Below the pieces are notes generated by a model that was not told the origin of the DNA, made no database searches, and worked only from the letters and a program-made list of their open reading frames with translations. A stretch of 64,000 bases of DNA from Symsagittifera roscoffensis (lineage: Eukaryota; Xenacoelomorpha; Acoela; Convolutidae). This document shows positions 11,710 through 21,469 of the stretch, piece after piece. Position numbers and translations under genes: made by a program. Each line of letters opens with the position of its first letter. The stretch's first letter is position 1. The DNA lies in contig NC_087062.1 of the NCBI RefSeq assembly GCF_963678635.1, positions 43,660,395 through 43,724,394 on the forward strand, given 5' to 3'.

Positions 11710-12424
11710 AAAATCTCAGAGTTCTCTCTCCGTCTTGTTTGTTAAAATTAAATTCTCGGGACGGCTTGATTACTTCGAGAACGTTTTGAACAACAACGCT
11801 CCGATATGTCAGGAGACAGCAACAGATCAAAACTTTGACTGGAGTGTTATAGGTGACTATAAGACGCCGAACGCAGAGCCTGAGAGTTTAGTGGACCGAC
11901 GGTCGCTGTCCAATCAAGCAGACTACCGGGACCATCGATATCTGGTTCGGCAGTAGAACCAATTTTGCTGGAGAACTCACCAGAGGAAACGCCCCACATG
12001 GTCACTCAGAAGAGACCCTCATCCAGACCTAAACAAAATTTAGGACCCCACAGTTTTACCGGGAGCGCAGATACGTCGATAACGTAGAGGAAAACGAGAA
12101 ATAATCTAGACTCGAGGCCGACTTAGCAACACCCCTAGCCTTCCCTTGTTGGTCACCTTTGGACTTCCTCACTCCTCTCCCTAATTCTCCTCAAAAACAG
12201 AATGTTGTCGCTGAAACAACGCTTACTTGGTCCTCCAACAATTCAACTCCAACCGGGGCTGCTCATTCCGTTTTCCTGACCCCAATTTCGTGGAAATCTC
12301 CCAATGCGAAAACCACGACTCGATTCAACAGCGGAACAGATCAAGACTCTATAAGCAAAATCTCCTCAACATTGACCAATACTTGAGACAATCTCTAGAT
12401 GAATTTGATGCAATATTCAAGTAA
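11710..12424 (+). pseudogene. Element I 3' region with short frames of unknown function
   Basis: Between the pol tail and the 3' untranslated part are frames at 11,735-11,956 (73 codons), 12,159-12,386 (75) and 12,227-12,424 (65). The last ends in a helix-like segment (LLNIDQYLRQSLDEFDAIF) before TAA and looks like the best natural terminus. I recognise no domain and no envelope features. They may be remains of an accessory frame or of the pol tail. The composition is less AT-rich than the flanks, which supports former coding. Confidence 0.4.
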
Positions 12425-12721
12425 ACCTACAAGAACTTAAGTAAACTTAAATATACATTTTTCTTAATCTTCAACCTCATGACCATTTTAAAAATTTCAT
12501 TGCCTATTTACTTTGCCCTATCATTTTATCTATGTAAACATTTAGGTATACATTTGGTAGTGAAAATTGTTTTATTCTCTTTGTATTATTAGTGTAGATT
12601 AAATAAGTTCACCCATTTGTACAAGTTTGTACATACCAAACCTAAATTGTAGATACCTAAGTTTCGTTCTGTTCATTCCATTCTCTTTGGTGCAGTTTGT
12701 AATTTTGTTCACTCTACTTTT
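12425..12721 (+). other. Element I 3' untranslated region
   Basis: About 300 bp of AT-rich sequence between the last frame and the polypurine tract. No coding sequence was seen. Confidence 0.5.
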
Positions 12722-12731
12722 AAGGGGGAAA
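12722..12731 (+). other. Element I polypurine tract
   Basis: AAGGGGGAAA lies immediately before TGGGTGTATAAAG. Element II has the near-identical AAGGGGGAA directly abutting its LTR TG, so this marks the true 5' edge of the element I LTR. Confidence 0.7.
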
Positions 12732-13010
12732 TGGGTGTATAAAGAGTTAACTTTTAGTTAATCATAACGTTTAATTTTTTTTAGTTGGGGAATGTTGTGA
12801 GTTGTTCATTTTGTCTGATCGATTGACCTTTGGTATTGATTAAATACTTGTTAACCATGTTACAAATCGACCAACGGTCGATCATTTGACAGTACGTGTT
12901 ATTTTTAGAACAGACATTTTAATTGACACATCGTTATTCTTATTCTTTTAAGTCTTAGTTAGTGTACATAGGTTGTTCATATACAGGTTTGATAATAGAA
13001 TCGTTTATTA
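12732..13010 (+). repeat. Element I 3' LTR
   Basis: It runs from TGGGTGTATAAAG, after the polypurine tract, to GTTTATTA. It contains a TATA-like TGTATAAAG near its start. From 12,796 it aligns with the 5' LTR. After 13,010 the sequence (CCGGGCTC) no longer matches the region after the 5' LTR. Confidence 0.75.
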
Positions 13011-13905
13011 CCGGGCTCAAATGAACTCTTTGAATCGAGTTTTGTAGCAAACAACATTATATGGCTTATTATACTCAAATGCTCCATCTAGATTATCGTA
13101 TTTTTGATCAATTTTCTCTTTAAAAACTGTCAGTTTTCTAAAAATTTACCCCGAATCAAAAGTTTCATAGAGATCCTTTCATTTGAGTGGAAAGGTTCTC
13201 GCGGTAGATGAAAAATAAATTTTCCGAATCAATCATAAAACTATATCCATTTGCTGATGTTTTGGTTCTTAAAAAAGCTTAAAATATGCATCGCAAAACA
13301 ATTCTAATGGGAAAGAAATGAAAAAAAAAACTTATAAACTTGAATTTAATGGAAAACTTTAAAAATATTTTTCTCATTTTTCATAGGAACCAACGTCCAC
13401 AGAAAGTATAAAGTATAAAAAATTTAGATGCAACTTCGAAGACAAAAATGGACAAACAAAAGGGATTATAATCAATTATAATCAATTATATTGGATTTTT
13501 GTGCAAAACTAATGAAAAAGAAATTTGAATAAAAATAATGGATTATAATCAATTATAATCGATTATAATTGAATCAAAAAATAGGCGAATAAATAATCGA
13601 TTATAATGGAATATAATTAAATATAATTTGATTTTAAAAAGAGAGATTATAATCGATTATTAATTGATTAAAATCGGTTGTTTCTCAATTATAGTGAGAC
13701 TGGTACTAAAATTGTAACATAATCGATTATTAACGCTTGAAACTGGATGCGGGTACTGTTTAACTTTTGATTTAAAGAATATGTAGTTTCAAAAAAAAAG
13801 AAAACTTTCCAATCAAATAACTAGCACTCCCGAAAATGCTACTTAAACAACTTTCGCGTCTCAAGTTTATGAAACTTGCAATGCCATCATACACTTGCAT
13901 ACACT
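13011..13905. other. Intergenic, with degenerate TTATAATC minisatellite
   Basis: No gene found. Positions 13,463-13,737 carry many copies of ATTATAATCAATTATAATC and CGATTATAAT variants, a palindrome-rich AT minisatellite. The rest is AT-rich and featureless. Confidence 0.65.
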
Positions 13906-14330
13906 GGGTCTAGGACAACAAGCCAAAGGGACTTCAGGCCGAAAATTAAACTTTACAAGCACCTCTAATCATTATTTTTTCATCTGTAAAATGTTGCTTT
14001 TCAAAATCTTAGGCTAGTTTAGTCCATAATAAGCGTTATTTATGACAATGCATTAGTTGAAAATATTAGCCGTTTTTTGAAATGCATAAATTATAAACAA
14101 GAAAATTACCTTCAACCGTGTTTTATTTTTTAACTTTCGTAAACATCATTTGGAGGTTTAAATTTTGTGAAAACGCTAATAATTACAGAATTAAGATCAT
14201 GAAATTGAGAAATTCTTCAAAAACGTTTTCAAATTAACCTTATTTCATGACTTAATGAGAAAATTTTCGGCTTGAAGTCCCTAATTTTACGATTCGGCTT
14301 GAAGTCCCGTCGGCTTGATGTCCGGCAACC
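13906..14330. mobile_element. 425-bp MITE with 9-bp target duplication
   Basis: GCATACACT occurs at 13,897-13,905 and again at 14,331-14,339. Between them the ends are inverted: left GGACAACAAGCC then GGGACTTCAGGCCGAAAAT; right, on the other strand, GGACATCAAGCC then GGGACTTCAAGCCGA. The GGGACTTCAAGCCGA motif is repeated twice at the right end. A 9-bp duplication fits Mutator-like elements; 8 bp (hAT-like) is also possible. There is no transposase frame, so it is non-autonomous. Confidence 0.75.
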
Positions 14331-14646
14331 GCATACACTTAGTTAATGGAAATTGAATTCCAATGAATAGCTATGAATGTCAACCAGTGTCGACTAAACG
14401 CGTAGACTGTCAGTTATACAGAAAAATTTTATAATCGACATGCTCTACCTTACTTAAAAACAAACCGCAGTTTGGCATATCAAAGCTGGCAATCATTATG
14501 ATTATTTGGTAAGAAATAAACATATTTATCTATTCTTTGCAAAAATATCTGTTCCAGCAACGCAGATTTTTGAGAGCTCAGTAACTTTTGGACACCGTGA
14601 CAAAAAAGCACCGAATTTTTTTCATCCCTTTGTTTTTTATAGTAAG

Positions 14647-14648
<2 letters not shown>

Positions 14649-14722
<74 letters not shown>
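14649..14722 (+). repeat. (GT)n microsatellite
   Basis: About 36 GT dinucleotides with a single TTT interruption near 14,692. The Cys-Val and Thr-His frames across it are artefacts of the repeat. Confidence 0.95.
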
Positions 14723-14724
<2 letters not shown>

Positions 14725-14735
14725 CCCCTCAGCAA

Positions 14736-14775
14736 TTCGCATCCATGACGGTCTTTTGACCGTCATGGATGCGAA
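14736..14775. repeat. Perfect 18-bp hairpin beside the (GT)n tract
   Basis: TTCGCATCCATGACGGTC at 14,736-14,753 and its exact reverse complement at 14,758-14,775 are separated by TTTT. About 13 bases later comes CGGGTTCGAAGCG, which resembles an RNA polymerase III B box (GGTTCGANNCC). This may be the terminus of a short interspersed element or an insertion footprint. Confidence 0.85.
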
Positions 14776-15812
14776 CTTAAGTGATCTCGGGTTCGAAGCG
14801 CGCCGTTGATGGTGTGGATGCTCTTTCAAAGCACAATAGTTGTTCTGCCGCCCAAATTGGGCACTCTGTCAACCAGTGTAAAGTGTCTTCTGACTTCTTA
14901 TGTTTCATTTTCGTGCATTGTAGAAAGGGGGCACGATTTAGTCTAAGTCTGCTTATCGTGACCTCTTTTTCTCTTCAGAGCTTCTCGTTGAAGTTCGGGG
15001 GATAGCCGTCTGGTATTAGTCTATGTTGATGGTTGTAATCCATGTCCTTCAGATATTTGCTTCGTTTTCGGTCCTTGCCTGTACATAATTATCACCTTCC
15101 AAATATTTTCGACATTACTTTCTTGCAGTCTTTGCTGACCTACCGATCTCAAGTCCGATCTGAGGCCGTTCTTCCCTCGTGATCTTAGTTCGCGCCAGTA
15201 GATGTAGACGATGGGTTTTCCCAGAACGTTTGGCACTTCGACAGAAGATTACCCGCTCCGTCTGCTCCTGCTTGTTCTAGGGAGTATATTTCATCTTCGC
15301 AGCTAGTTTGTGGGAATGGTGAATGTAAGTAGCGGAATTCAGCCTCAAGTAGAATAGTAACCCGCCGTTACTCCTGAGATCGTAGTTAAAGTCTCTTTCT
15401 AATCGTGCATAAATCTTTTCAAAATGGTTTAATAAAAAGTCAAGACTTATCTAGAGAAATTAAACAAGACTGCTCGTATCAGGGCAAAAAGCAGCCGTGG
15501 CAGGATACTGCAGTGGTGTGCACACCCGATTGGTTCCATGCAGATCAAGGGATTGATAACCCGAGGCAGCTTGTGAAATTGGTCTGAAAAGAAAAACACC
15601 CTTCGAAAATCGGAACAAAAAGAAATCATCAGACAGGAGGGAAAACTTGTAACTGTAAAATTTAGCTGTCAAAAGTGTAATTTGCCAATTTCTAGTTTTT
15701 TCATTGTTCCATTTTTTGAAGAAGAAATTGGAATAATTACGACGATTTTTAAATTGCTCTTTTGCCCAACTGAAATAACTACCTCGTAATATGTTGTATT
15801 CTTCAACACGCA
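14776..15812. other. Unassigned sequence left of element II
   Basis: About 1 kb with higher GC than the flanks and only short frames (14,781-15,005 plus; 15,021-15,236 minus; 15,460-15,825 minus). None has a recognisable domain and the last runs into the element II LTR. It may be the body of an old interspersed repeat that begins at the hairpin. The 5-bp target site ACGCA of element II is at 15,808-15,812. Confidence 0.4.
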
Positions 15813-16069
15813 TGTAATACCTCAATGTATGATCTTCTAATTCCAGAGTCCGAATGGATCGACAAAGAGATAATCTAATCCGAAGCGAGATAAAAACAAC
15901 TAGTTTGAATCAATGTTAATTCATGGTCTGACCGTTCATTCGGTCGTTATTTGAGAGAAGGTCTCTCAAGGTCGGTTGACCAGCCATATGTATGGTTATA
16001 TGATACATCAACATAAAAGATATGTATAAATATATATAACTAAGTTTTGTCGGTCCATGCCGGATGGCA
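15813..16069 (-). repeat. Element II 3' LTR
   Basis: A 257-bp copy. On the coding strand it starts TGCCATCCGGCATGG and ends GAGGTATTACA, with canonical TG...CA. It matches the 5' LTR except for the AT-rich expansion. A TATATATTTATACAT stretch lies in the upstream half on the coding strand. Confidence 0.93.
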
Positions 16070-16079
16070 TTCCCCCTTG
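16070..16079 (-). other. Element II polypurine tract
   Basis: On the minus strand AAGGGGGAA directly abuts the TG of the 3' LTR. It primes plus-strand cDNA synthesis. Confidence 0.85.
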
Positions 16080-17441
16080 AAACGATTTTAATTTACTAAT
16101 TATAGATATGAATTGAGTTTCAGGGTCCGCGTGGGACCGTTGCAGTTTTTGAGTTTTTATTCCCCGTGGGACTCTTCTTGCTTATTGTGTTCCTCGTCGT
16201 CCTGCATCTCAGCGTCATCGTTTTTTTTTCTTGTCTATGTCTTTAATAAGTAGAAAATCATTGTTAATTTCTGCCATATCCTCTTCAGTTAGTGACGTCA
16301 GATCCACCACTTTGGTTTGTTTGTTGTTATGTTTTGGACTGATGGCTTCAATGAATTTTATACAGGCTTGGTATTTCGGGGTCTTGTCCGAAAAACCAAT
16401 CTCTTGAATAAGAGACTTTAAACTTGGGTACTCCAATTTTTGTTGCTCAGATGGCGAGTCTATTTCGAAGCGAATGTCTTTTTGTCCGTCGTTGCTCTCT
16501 AATTCGGTAATTGTATTTTTAGGATGGCATTTCCAAATGCGTTTGACAGCGCCGATTGGCGATTTCGTGTGGACTTTCAATGTAGTTCCAATGTTGGTGG
16601 TGTTCCTTTTTGATTTTGCCGTTTTGTCGAAGGGGCTACATCCTCAGAGGATGTGATGGATCGATTGTCGTCTGAATGACTTATTTCTGATTTTTCAAGT
16701 GTTGTTTTTCCCTTTTCTAATGCTAGGTCCGTTTGTAGGGTCATCCCTCTGGTTTGTGGTTTTGTTGTTGGTCGTCCTCTAGTTCTTTTCCCCGTTGCCT
16801 TTGCCTTTCGTTTGGTTGGGCTGCTCGTTTGTTGTCTCAGTTGCTTTTTCGTTTGTTTCACTGGCAAGCCCGTAGTCTCATCCTCCTTGAACATTGCGTG
16901 TTTTCTATGTCTAAAAAATGTAGACATGGTCCAGATCTCCGTGCGGATTTATACGCGACATAATCACTAAGTCGAGATGGTCTACAGTGTTCGTAAATTA
17001 GAGGGTTCGGTTTAAAAGCTGCTCCGCTATTCCTTAACAAACTTGGTTGTTTGCGGAATGTTTGTACCCAAGCGGTGTGTGGAGTATATGTTAAAGTTTT
17101 CCCGTCAACTGTTTTATACCTTTGTTCAAAGGTATTTGGGTTTTTCACTTTCGTTGCTATCCTAATGGTTTTCCGCGCCACCTGCTCTATACCTTTCTTA
17201 GTATGTGCGTCTATTGTTTTCTGTATCCCTTTGTATCTTACTTTAAGCTTACTTTTGGCTAGTTCTATAAGTTTAAGATCTGCACCTGTTTTCTATTGAG
17301 TCGCAGAATTAGCCGTTTGAAGTTTTTTTGGCATTTGTGGGCTTGTCTTTTTTTTCTCTAACAGACACCTCGTCCTCTGACCATCTTTGTAGATCATGCA
17401 TGATCTCAGCGGAAATGGCGGCTCGGTTATGTTCGTTCTAT
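16080..17441 (-). pseudogene. Element II pol C-terminal tail
   Basis: Downstream of integrase come three overlapping minus frames: 16,858-17,181 (GKTLTYTPHTAWVQTF, SGAAFKPNPLIYEHCRP), 16,577-16,927 (Lys/Thr/Arg-rich, with a basic RKAKATGKRTRGRP stretch like an AT-hook) and 16,215-16,580 (acidic and charged, ending KDIDKKKKR). Between 17,182 and 17,441 coding similarity persists (SAEIMHDLQRWSEDEV) with stops. They are probably parts of one tail of pol broken by frameshifts, occupying the place of the pol tail in element I. The function is unknown; the basic segment suggests DNA or chromatin binding. Confidence 0.6.
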
Positions 17442-17939
17442 CTAAACATGCATGTTTGGGTTTTCCCAATTTAAGTTATTTGATGTACTGCCTGTTGCGA
17501 TATTTGATAAAGGAGTGTTTAGTTTGGGGCCCATGTGTGCCTCAAACGGTGAGTTTTTTGTAATGCCGTGTGGTGTGATCTGTATTGTTTTTATGATCTC
17601 GGCTAAATCGGAAGCTCGCCGGTACAGTGTGTTTGTTTTGTCGATTCTCATTACCGCTAACCTGCGTTTTAGTGTTTGTATCATTCTTTCAACTACCCCG
17701 ATTACTCTGTGATCGTCAACCAGTTCAAAAAGTAGTTTTATATTATTGGAATCGCAAAAAAGTTGAAATTTCTGTGCTCTGAAGGTTTGAGCCTGATCAC
17801 ATCTTAATCTTTGCGGTACACCGTTTTTGGAAATATAGCGCTGCATGAACTTGATATCAATGTCTGCTGCTGTGTTGGAAACAATTTTCGCGGTAAGGAA
17901 ACTTTGACCATTTATCCATGGCAACCAAATTATAAGCAT
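17442..17939 (-). pseudogene. Element II integrase catalytic core
   Basis: 165 codons with the second and third acidic residues of the D,D-35-E set: RCDQAQTFRAQKF (Asp about residue 48) and GVVERMIQTLKRR (Glu about 84). The first Asp falls in the first dozen residues, where the frame reads LIIWLPWINGQSF; a frameshift near 17,900 has removed the expected VDxxS context. The ATG is internal to the domain, so it is not a genuine start. Downstream NSPFEAHMGPKLNTPL is the usual end of the core. Integrase joins the cDNA to target DNA with the 5-bp stagger seen here. Confidence 0.85.
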
Positions 17940-18002
17940 CCCTATTTAATTCGTCAGGAAGGGGTCCTGCGAAATCTAATTGAACTTCCTCGTTAGCTTC
18001 TA

Positions 18003-18600
18003 CTACTGGTTCCATGAGAAATGAATGTTTTTTCCTATAATGGGTGTTAAGTTTTTACCTTGTTCAGTGCAATGCTTGCAGTTTTGTGCCATATGGACAA
18101 AAGTTCCGTGGATGTGAGGTAACCAGACGTGTTGACTCAGATCCAACATGGCCACCGATCCTGGATGAGTTACATGGAGGCTATCGAGCACTATCTGTCG
18201 TAATTGAGTGGGTTTTACGATCCTTTCGTCGATTAGTACACAGTCTTCGCGTACGTGGAGCTGATTGCGAATTTTATGCCAATAGGGTCCATATGAGGTT
18301 TTGATGGCCTGCCAATCCCTCTTTTTGACGAAATTAATGAGTGGGCGGAGATTTCGGTCTTTCTTTGTTGCCGCGGCAATAAATCACACTCCCAGCACCC
18401 GTTGAAGCTTTTTCCTGAAGAGTGGGGTGTCCTCCTCGCCTTCCGTTGTATTTGTGGCCTTTTCTAGTGTTGCCACCAGTCCCTCTGTATTCAACTCATG
18501 ACTGGCTTCGAGTGACGTATTTTTCGTCATCGTTGGGGGTGTCTCGTTATGCCTCCTTTCTTCTTGGACTGTCTTTGTAATGACGGTAAAATTTTTTCCA
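18003..18600 (-). pseudogene. Element II integrase zinc-binding domain and linker
   Basis: 18,003-18,191 encodes LDSLHVTHPGSVAML then WLPHIHG and CKHC: the HHCC zinc-binding N-terminal domain of retroviral-type integrase. Similarity continues upstream (18,200-18,600) as the RNase H to integrase linker with a stop near 18,385. After NIHFSWNQ the frame stops, and the core resumes in another frame. Confidence 0.78.
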
Positions 18601-18879
18601 TGAAGATAATATTTGAAATGTTCAACTGCCCAAACTACTCCTAATAATTCTAGTTCGTTTACGGAATTTTTTTCCTCGAGGGAGTTTAAAAAACGTGATG
18701 CATACCATACAGCTATCCAACCCTCTGGTGAATTTTGTTCTAATGCTGCCCCTATCCCTGTGTTAGATGCGTCGCAAACTATGCGAGTTTCTAATTGTTG
18801 GTCAAAGTGTTTGTTTTGTGTAATTTCAGCTACTAATTTTAGTATGTTTTTGAAAACTGTGTTGTGTTCTGTTGACCAG
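18601..18879 (-). pseudogene. Element II RNase H (C-terminally interrupted)
   Basis: In the frame shifted by one from RT, about 18,600-18,880 encodes VCDASNTGIGAALEQN (first catalytic Asp), FLNSLEEKNSVNELELL (catalytic Glu) and VEHFKYYLHGKNFTVIT. After VIT the expected Asp-His does not follow; the frame goes into a charged stretch. A deletion or frame change has therefore removed the third acidic position. RNase H degrades the RNA strand after cDNA synthesis. Confidence 0.8.
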
Positions 18880-19761
18880 TCAAGTGGGTTTTTTCTTTTC
18901 TGTGATTTTTAGCAATGGACGGAGGACGGCAGCTGCTTGTGCTAAGTTCGGTATATATCGCGTGAGGTGTTGTATTGACCCCATAAAACTCTTTAGTTGT
19001 TTGAATGTTTTTGGTGCTGAAAGTTTCTCTATTGCTTCACTTTTCTTAATGAGTGGTGTTGTGCCTTCGCTATTAATGTTGAATCCTAACCACTCAATTT
19101 GTTTACAAGCGAACTTACAATTCTTAAGCGAAATTGCAAGGTTTTCTTCATCTAATCTGTCCAAAACTGCTTTCAGCTTCTGTTGATGTAACTCTGTGGA
19201 TCCTTTCGCAACGATCAGTATATCATCTAAGTATGCATATGCGTTCGTGGAGTTTGTCAAAGTTAAGTCAATGGCTTTTTGAAAATCGGCTGGCATATCC
19301 GTGAGGCCGTAAAATCCTGTTTGGAATTGATACGTTCCTGTCGCATTGCCACCGATTAAACTGAAACTGCATTGTTCGCGCGTTTTCTGATCCAGCTGGA
19401 TTTGAGAATATGCGTACCGAAGGTCAAGTTTTGAAAACAACGTCTGTTTTGTTTTGCCTGATTTTACTACTTGTGCAATTTTATCCAGTAATAAATCGAT
19501 GTTAGGCATTTGATACTTGTTTTTGTGGATAAATTTGATGATTTTCTTTGAATCCAACGCAAGGTTAACTGTCTGATCCTTTTTTACTGTGATGACAATT
19601 GGATTGATGAATTGTTTATCCGAGCACTTATCCAGTTTGATAATATGTTTCTGATCAATTAGTTTGTTTAATACTCCCTCCGCTCGTTCTTGGAGATGTA
19701 TCGGAATGCGTCGACCTTTCTGTTGAATCGGAACGAATTCTTGAATGAACTGTGTTTTCAT
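18880..19761 (-). pseudogene. pol: Element II reverse transcriptase
   Basis: 293 uninterrupted codons cover the whole RT palm. Motif A is FSKLDLRYAYSQ (Asp ~113), motif B FYGLTDMPADFQKA (~150-163), and motif C AYLDDILIVAKG (YLDD ~177-180). Primer-grip and thumb segments follow (CKQIEWLGFNI, LKSFMGSIQHLTRYIPNL). All catalytic Asp residues are present. The Met at 19,761 is internal: upstream DNA encodes the protease-RT junction in frame, interrupted by TAA at 19,822-19,824. At 18,880 a frameshift leads into RNase H. This is the best preserved enzymatic domain of the window. Confidence 0.92.
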
Positions 19762-19982
19762 TGTGTGAGTTTTGGATTTTCCGATACGTACGCACAGTTG
19801 TGCAAAGTTGTCTTCGACCCATTATTTGATTGATGGATTAGACTCTTCTTGTTCTCGTATAGCATGTACGTTTTGTTTTTGTTGTTCTTGGATTAGTTTG
19901 ATACCAATCTGCGGTAACAGGTTCCTTCCGATAATATTTGATTTTTATCATCTACCACGATGAATGGAGCTGAATGAATTTT
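19762..19982 (-). pseudogene. Element II protease C-terminus and RT junction
   Basis: About 19,890-19,935 encodes IIGRNLLPQIGIKLI, the helix-containing end of a gypsy retropepsin, in a different frame from the gag-protease ORF. Another frame encodes PFIVVDDKNQ just upstream, so a frameshift lies near 19,935-19,960. In-frame TAA at 19,822-19,824 separates this from the RT frame. Confidence 0.75.
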
Positions 19983-21317
19983 TCAACCTCCTGACTCGAT
20001 ACTAATAATCAATCTTCCCTTTAGAACGATCGTTTCACCATTATAGCACGCTAAATTTTGTGCGGTTTCTCTTGTTGCGATAGTTTTGAACAGTGCCTTT
20101 TTGTCGTAATATTGAATGCGCCGTGCAATTTTTTCGTTTAGGAATGACATCGGGCTTCCCGAATCTGCTACAGCAAATAATTGTTCTGAATTTGTTTTTA
20201 GTTTGACTATGTGTCCGTTGAGATCTTCCTCAGCCTGTCTTCTTGTGATTTTAATCTCGAATGATTCCGCGATTGCCAACACCGAAAAGTTATCTATTTG
20301 ACAATCGTCCCAACCGTTGCTTGAAGAAAACTCAACAAATGCCACTGGGTCCTTTTCCGTTTCGAGACTTTCAGTCTCTAGCTCCATCTGATGATCTATT
20401 TGTGTATCTTCTAGATAGTTCAATTGAGTGGAACGGCATACTTTAGCGAAGCGGTCCCGTTTGGCGCATTTTGCACAAATTTTATATTTTGCGGGGCAGG
20501 ACTGTAAATGGTTTTGATTATACTGATTTCCGCATTTATAACACTGTTTTTGACTACTTGTGTTGGAAGCTCTTTGTTGTCCTCTGGTATCTTGTGACTC
20601 GCGTTGAAACGGTCGCCCTCGAGTGCCTTGTCCTCTTTGCACGTTTTGAATGTTAGAGTACTTGACCGGTTCGTGCTTTGGCGTAATTTGATGTCCTCCG
20701 AACGGGTTGATTTTCATAGTACGACTATGTTCGATTCCTTTTTCTCTACGTATTGCATATTCGTACGCGTCTTGTGGGCTCCTGGTTTGTGCCAATAGTT
20801 CTTCGGCTATTTTGTCATTGTTCATGTGTGCTGTGACCATGTGCCGAACCCATTCATCCTCGCGGTCCCTGCAATCAGCTCGTGATGCTAGTTCCTCGAG
20901 GTCCGAATGGAATTGTTCTAAACTCTCTGTTTTCTTTTGTTTTCGACAGATGAAATTGTATCTTTCAATAGCGATTATTCTAGTTGTTACAAAAACATCC
21001 TCGAGGGTTGTCATCAGTTCTTGTATTGACACATAATGTAGTTCCAAATTGGGTCTTTTCTGTTGTATTTGTCTTTGTCCTTCGGCTCCTAAACATAAGA
21101 ATTTGTAGCTGCGTACTTTTGCGTCGGCTTCGTCCCATCTGAATGAATTACAGAGTACTCCTTTCCCCCGTGCTTTTATCACGTGGTGGTTTTCCCAACC
21201 AACTCTTTTCTCTTGATTTCTGACCTCTCTGTTCTTCCTTTGTTCTTCGGTTTCTCCCGTGATTTCAACCTCGTACACTGGCTCTGATGGTTCGACTAAT
21301 GTTGGTAGGGCTCTCAA
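19983..21317 (-). CDS. gag: Element II Gag-protease polyprotein (444 codons)
   Basis: The longest frame of the window. Capsid-like helical region ~60-200, then a Gly/Arg/Gln linker. Zinc knuckle CYKCGNQYNQNHLQSC (~257-272, CX2CX7HX3C); a second knuckle CAKCAKRDRFAKVC (~279-292) has Arg where His is expected. Retropepsin active site ADSGSPMSFL (Asp ~383). The frame stops at 19,983 before the protease ends, by frameshift. The ATG at 21,317 is probably not original: coding-like sequence (LEWSKWAAITELAIFAKNR) continues upstream in frame to a TAA near 21,400. Gag packages the RNA and the protease would process the polyprotein. Same lineage as element I. Confidence 0.85.
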   Translation of the reverse strand: MRALPTLVEPSEPVYEVEITGETEEQRKNREVRNQEKRVGWENHHVIKARGKGVLCNSFRWDEADAKVRSYKFLCLGAEGQRQIQQKRPNLELHYVSIQELMTTLEDVFVTTRIIAIERYNFICRKQKKTESLEQFHSDLEELASRADCRDREDEWVRHMVTAHMNNDKIAEELLAQTRSPQDAYEYAIRREKGIEHSRTMKINPFGGHQITPKHEPVKYSNIQNVQRGQGTRGRPFQRESQDTRGQQRASNTSSQKQCYKCGNQYNQNHLQSCPAKYKICAKCAKRDRFAKVCRSTQLNYLEDTQIDHQMELETESLETEKDPVAFVEFSSSNGWDDCQIDNFSVLAIAESFEIKITRRQAEEDLNGHIVKLKTNSEQLFAVADSGSPMSFLNEKIARRIQYYDKKALFKTIATRETAQNLACYNGETIVLKGRLIISIESGG

Positions 21318-21447
21318 TAGATTTCCTACTTCTATTCTATTCTTCGCGAATATGGCTAATTCCGTTATTGCTGCCCACTTAGACCACTCTAATGGTGGTT
21401 AGACAGATGCCTTCTCCCAGAACGGGTTTATGTTAAGTGGGTTTTAA

Positions 21448-21469
21448 GAGTATCCTGCTGGCTGCGCCA
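21448..21469 (-). other. Element II primer-binding site
   Basis: On the minus strand TGGCGCAGCCAGCAGGATAC follows the LTR CA directly. It is complementary to a tRNA 3' end reading ...GGCTGCGCCA. The tRNA species was not determined. Confidence 0.8.

Larger units (their letters stand above)
6585..13010 (+). mobile_element. Element I: decayed Ty3/gypsy LTR retrotransposon
   Basis: Plus-strand LTR retrotransposon. The order is partial 5' LTR, primer-binding site, gag, zinc-knuckle region, protease, RT, degraded RNase H, integrase, C-terminal pol tail, polypurine tract and 3' LTR. The order PR-RT-RH-IN places it in Ty3/gypsy. Its capsid, zinc-knuckle spacing and pol tail match element II, so the two are one lineage. 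Stops and frameshifts break every domain. No target-site duplication is detectable because the 5' LTR end is missing. Read as an old, dead copy. Confidence 0.88.

Noticed and set aside
14578-14829. Cys-Val and Thr-His repeat proteins on both strands
   Set aside because: Direct translation of a (GT)n microsatellite.
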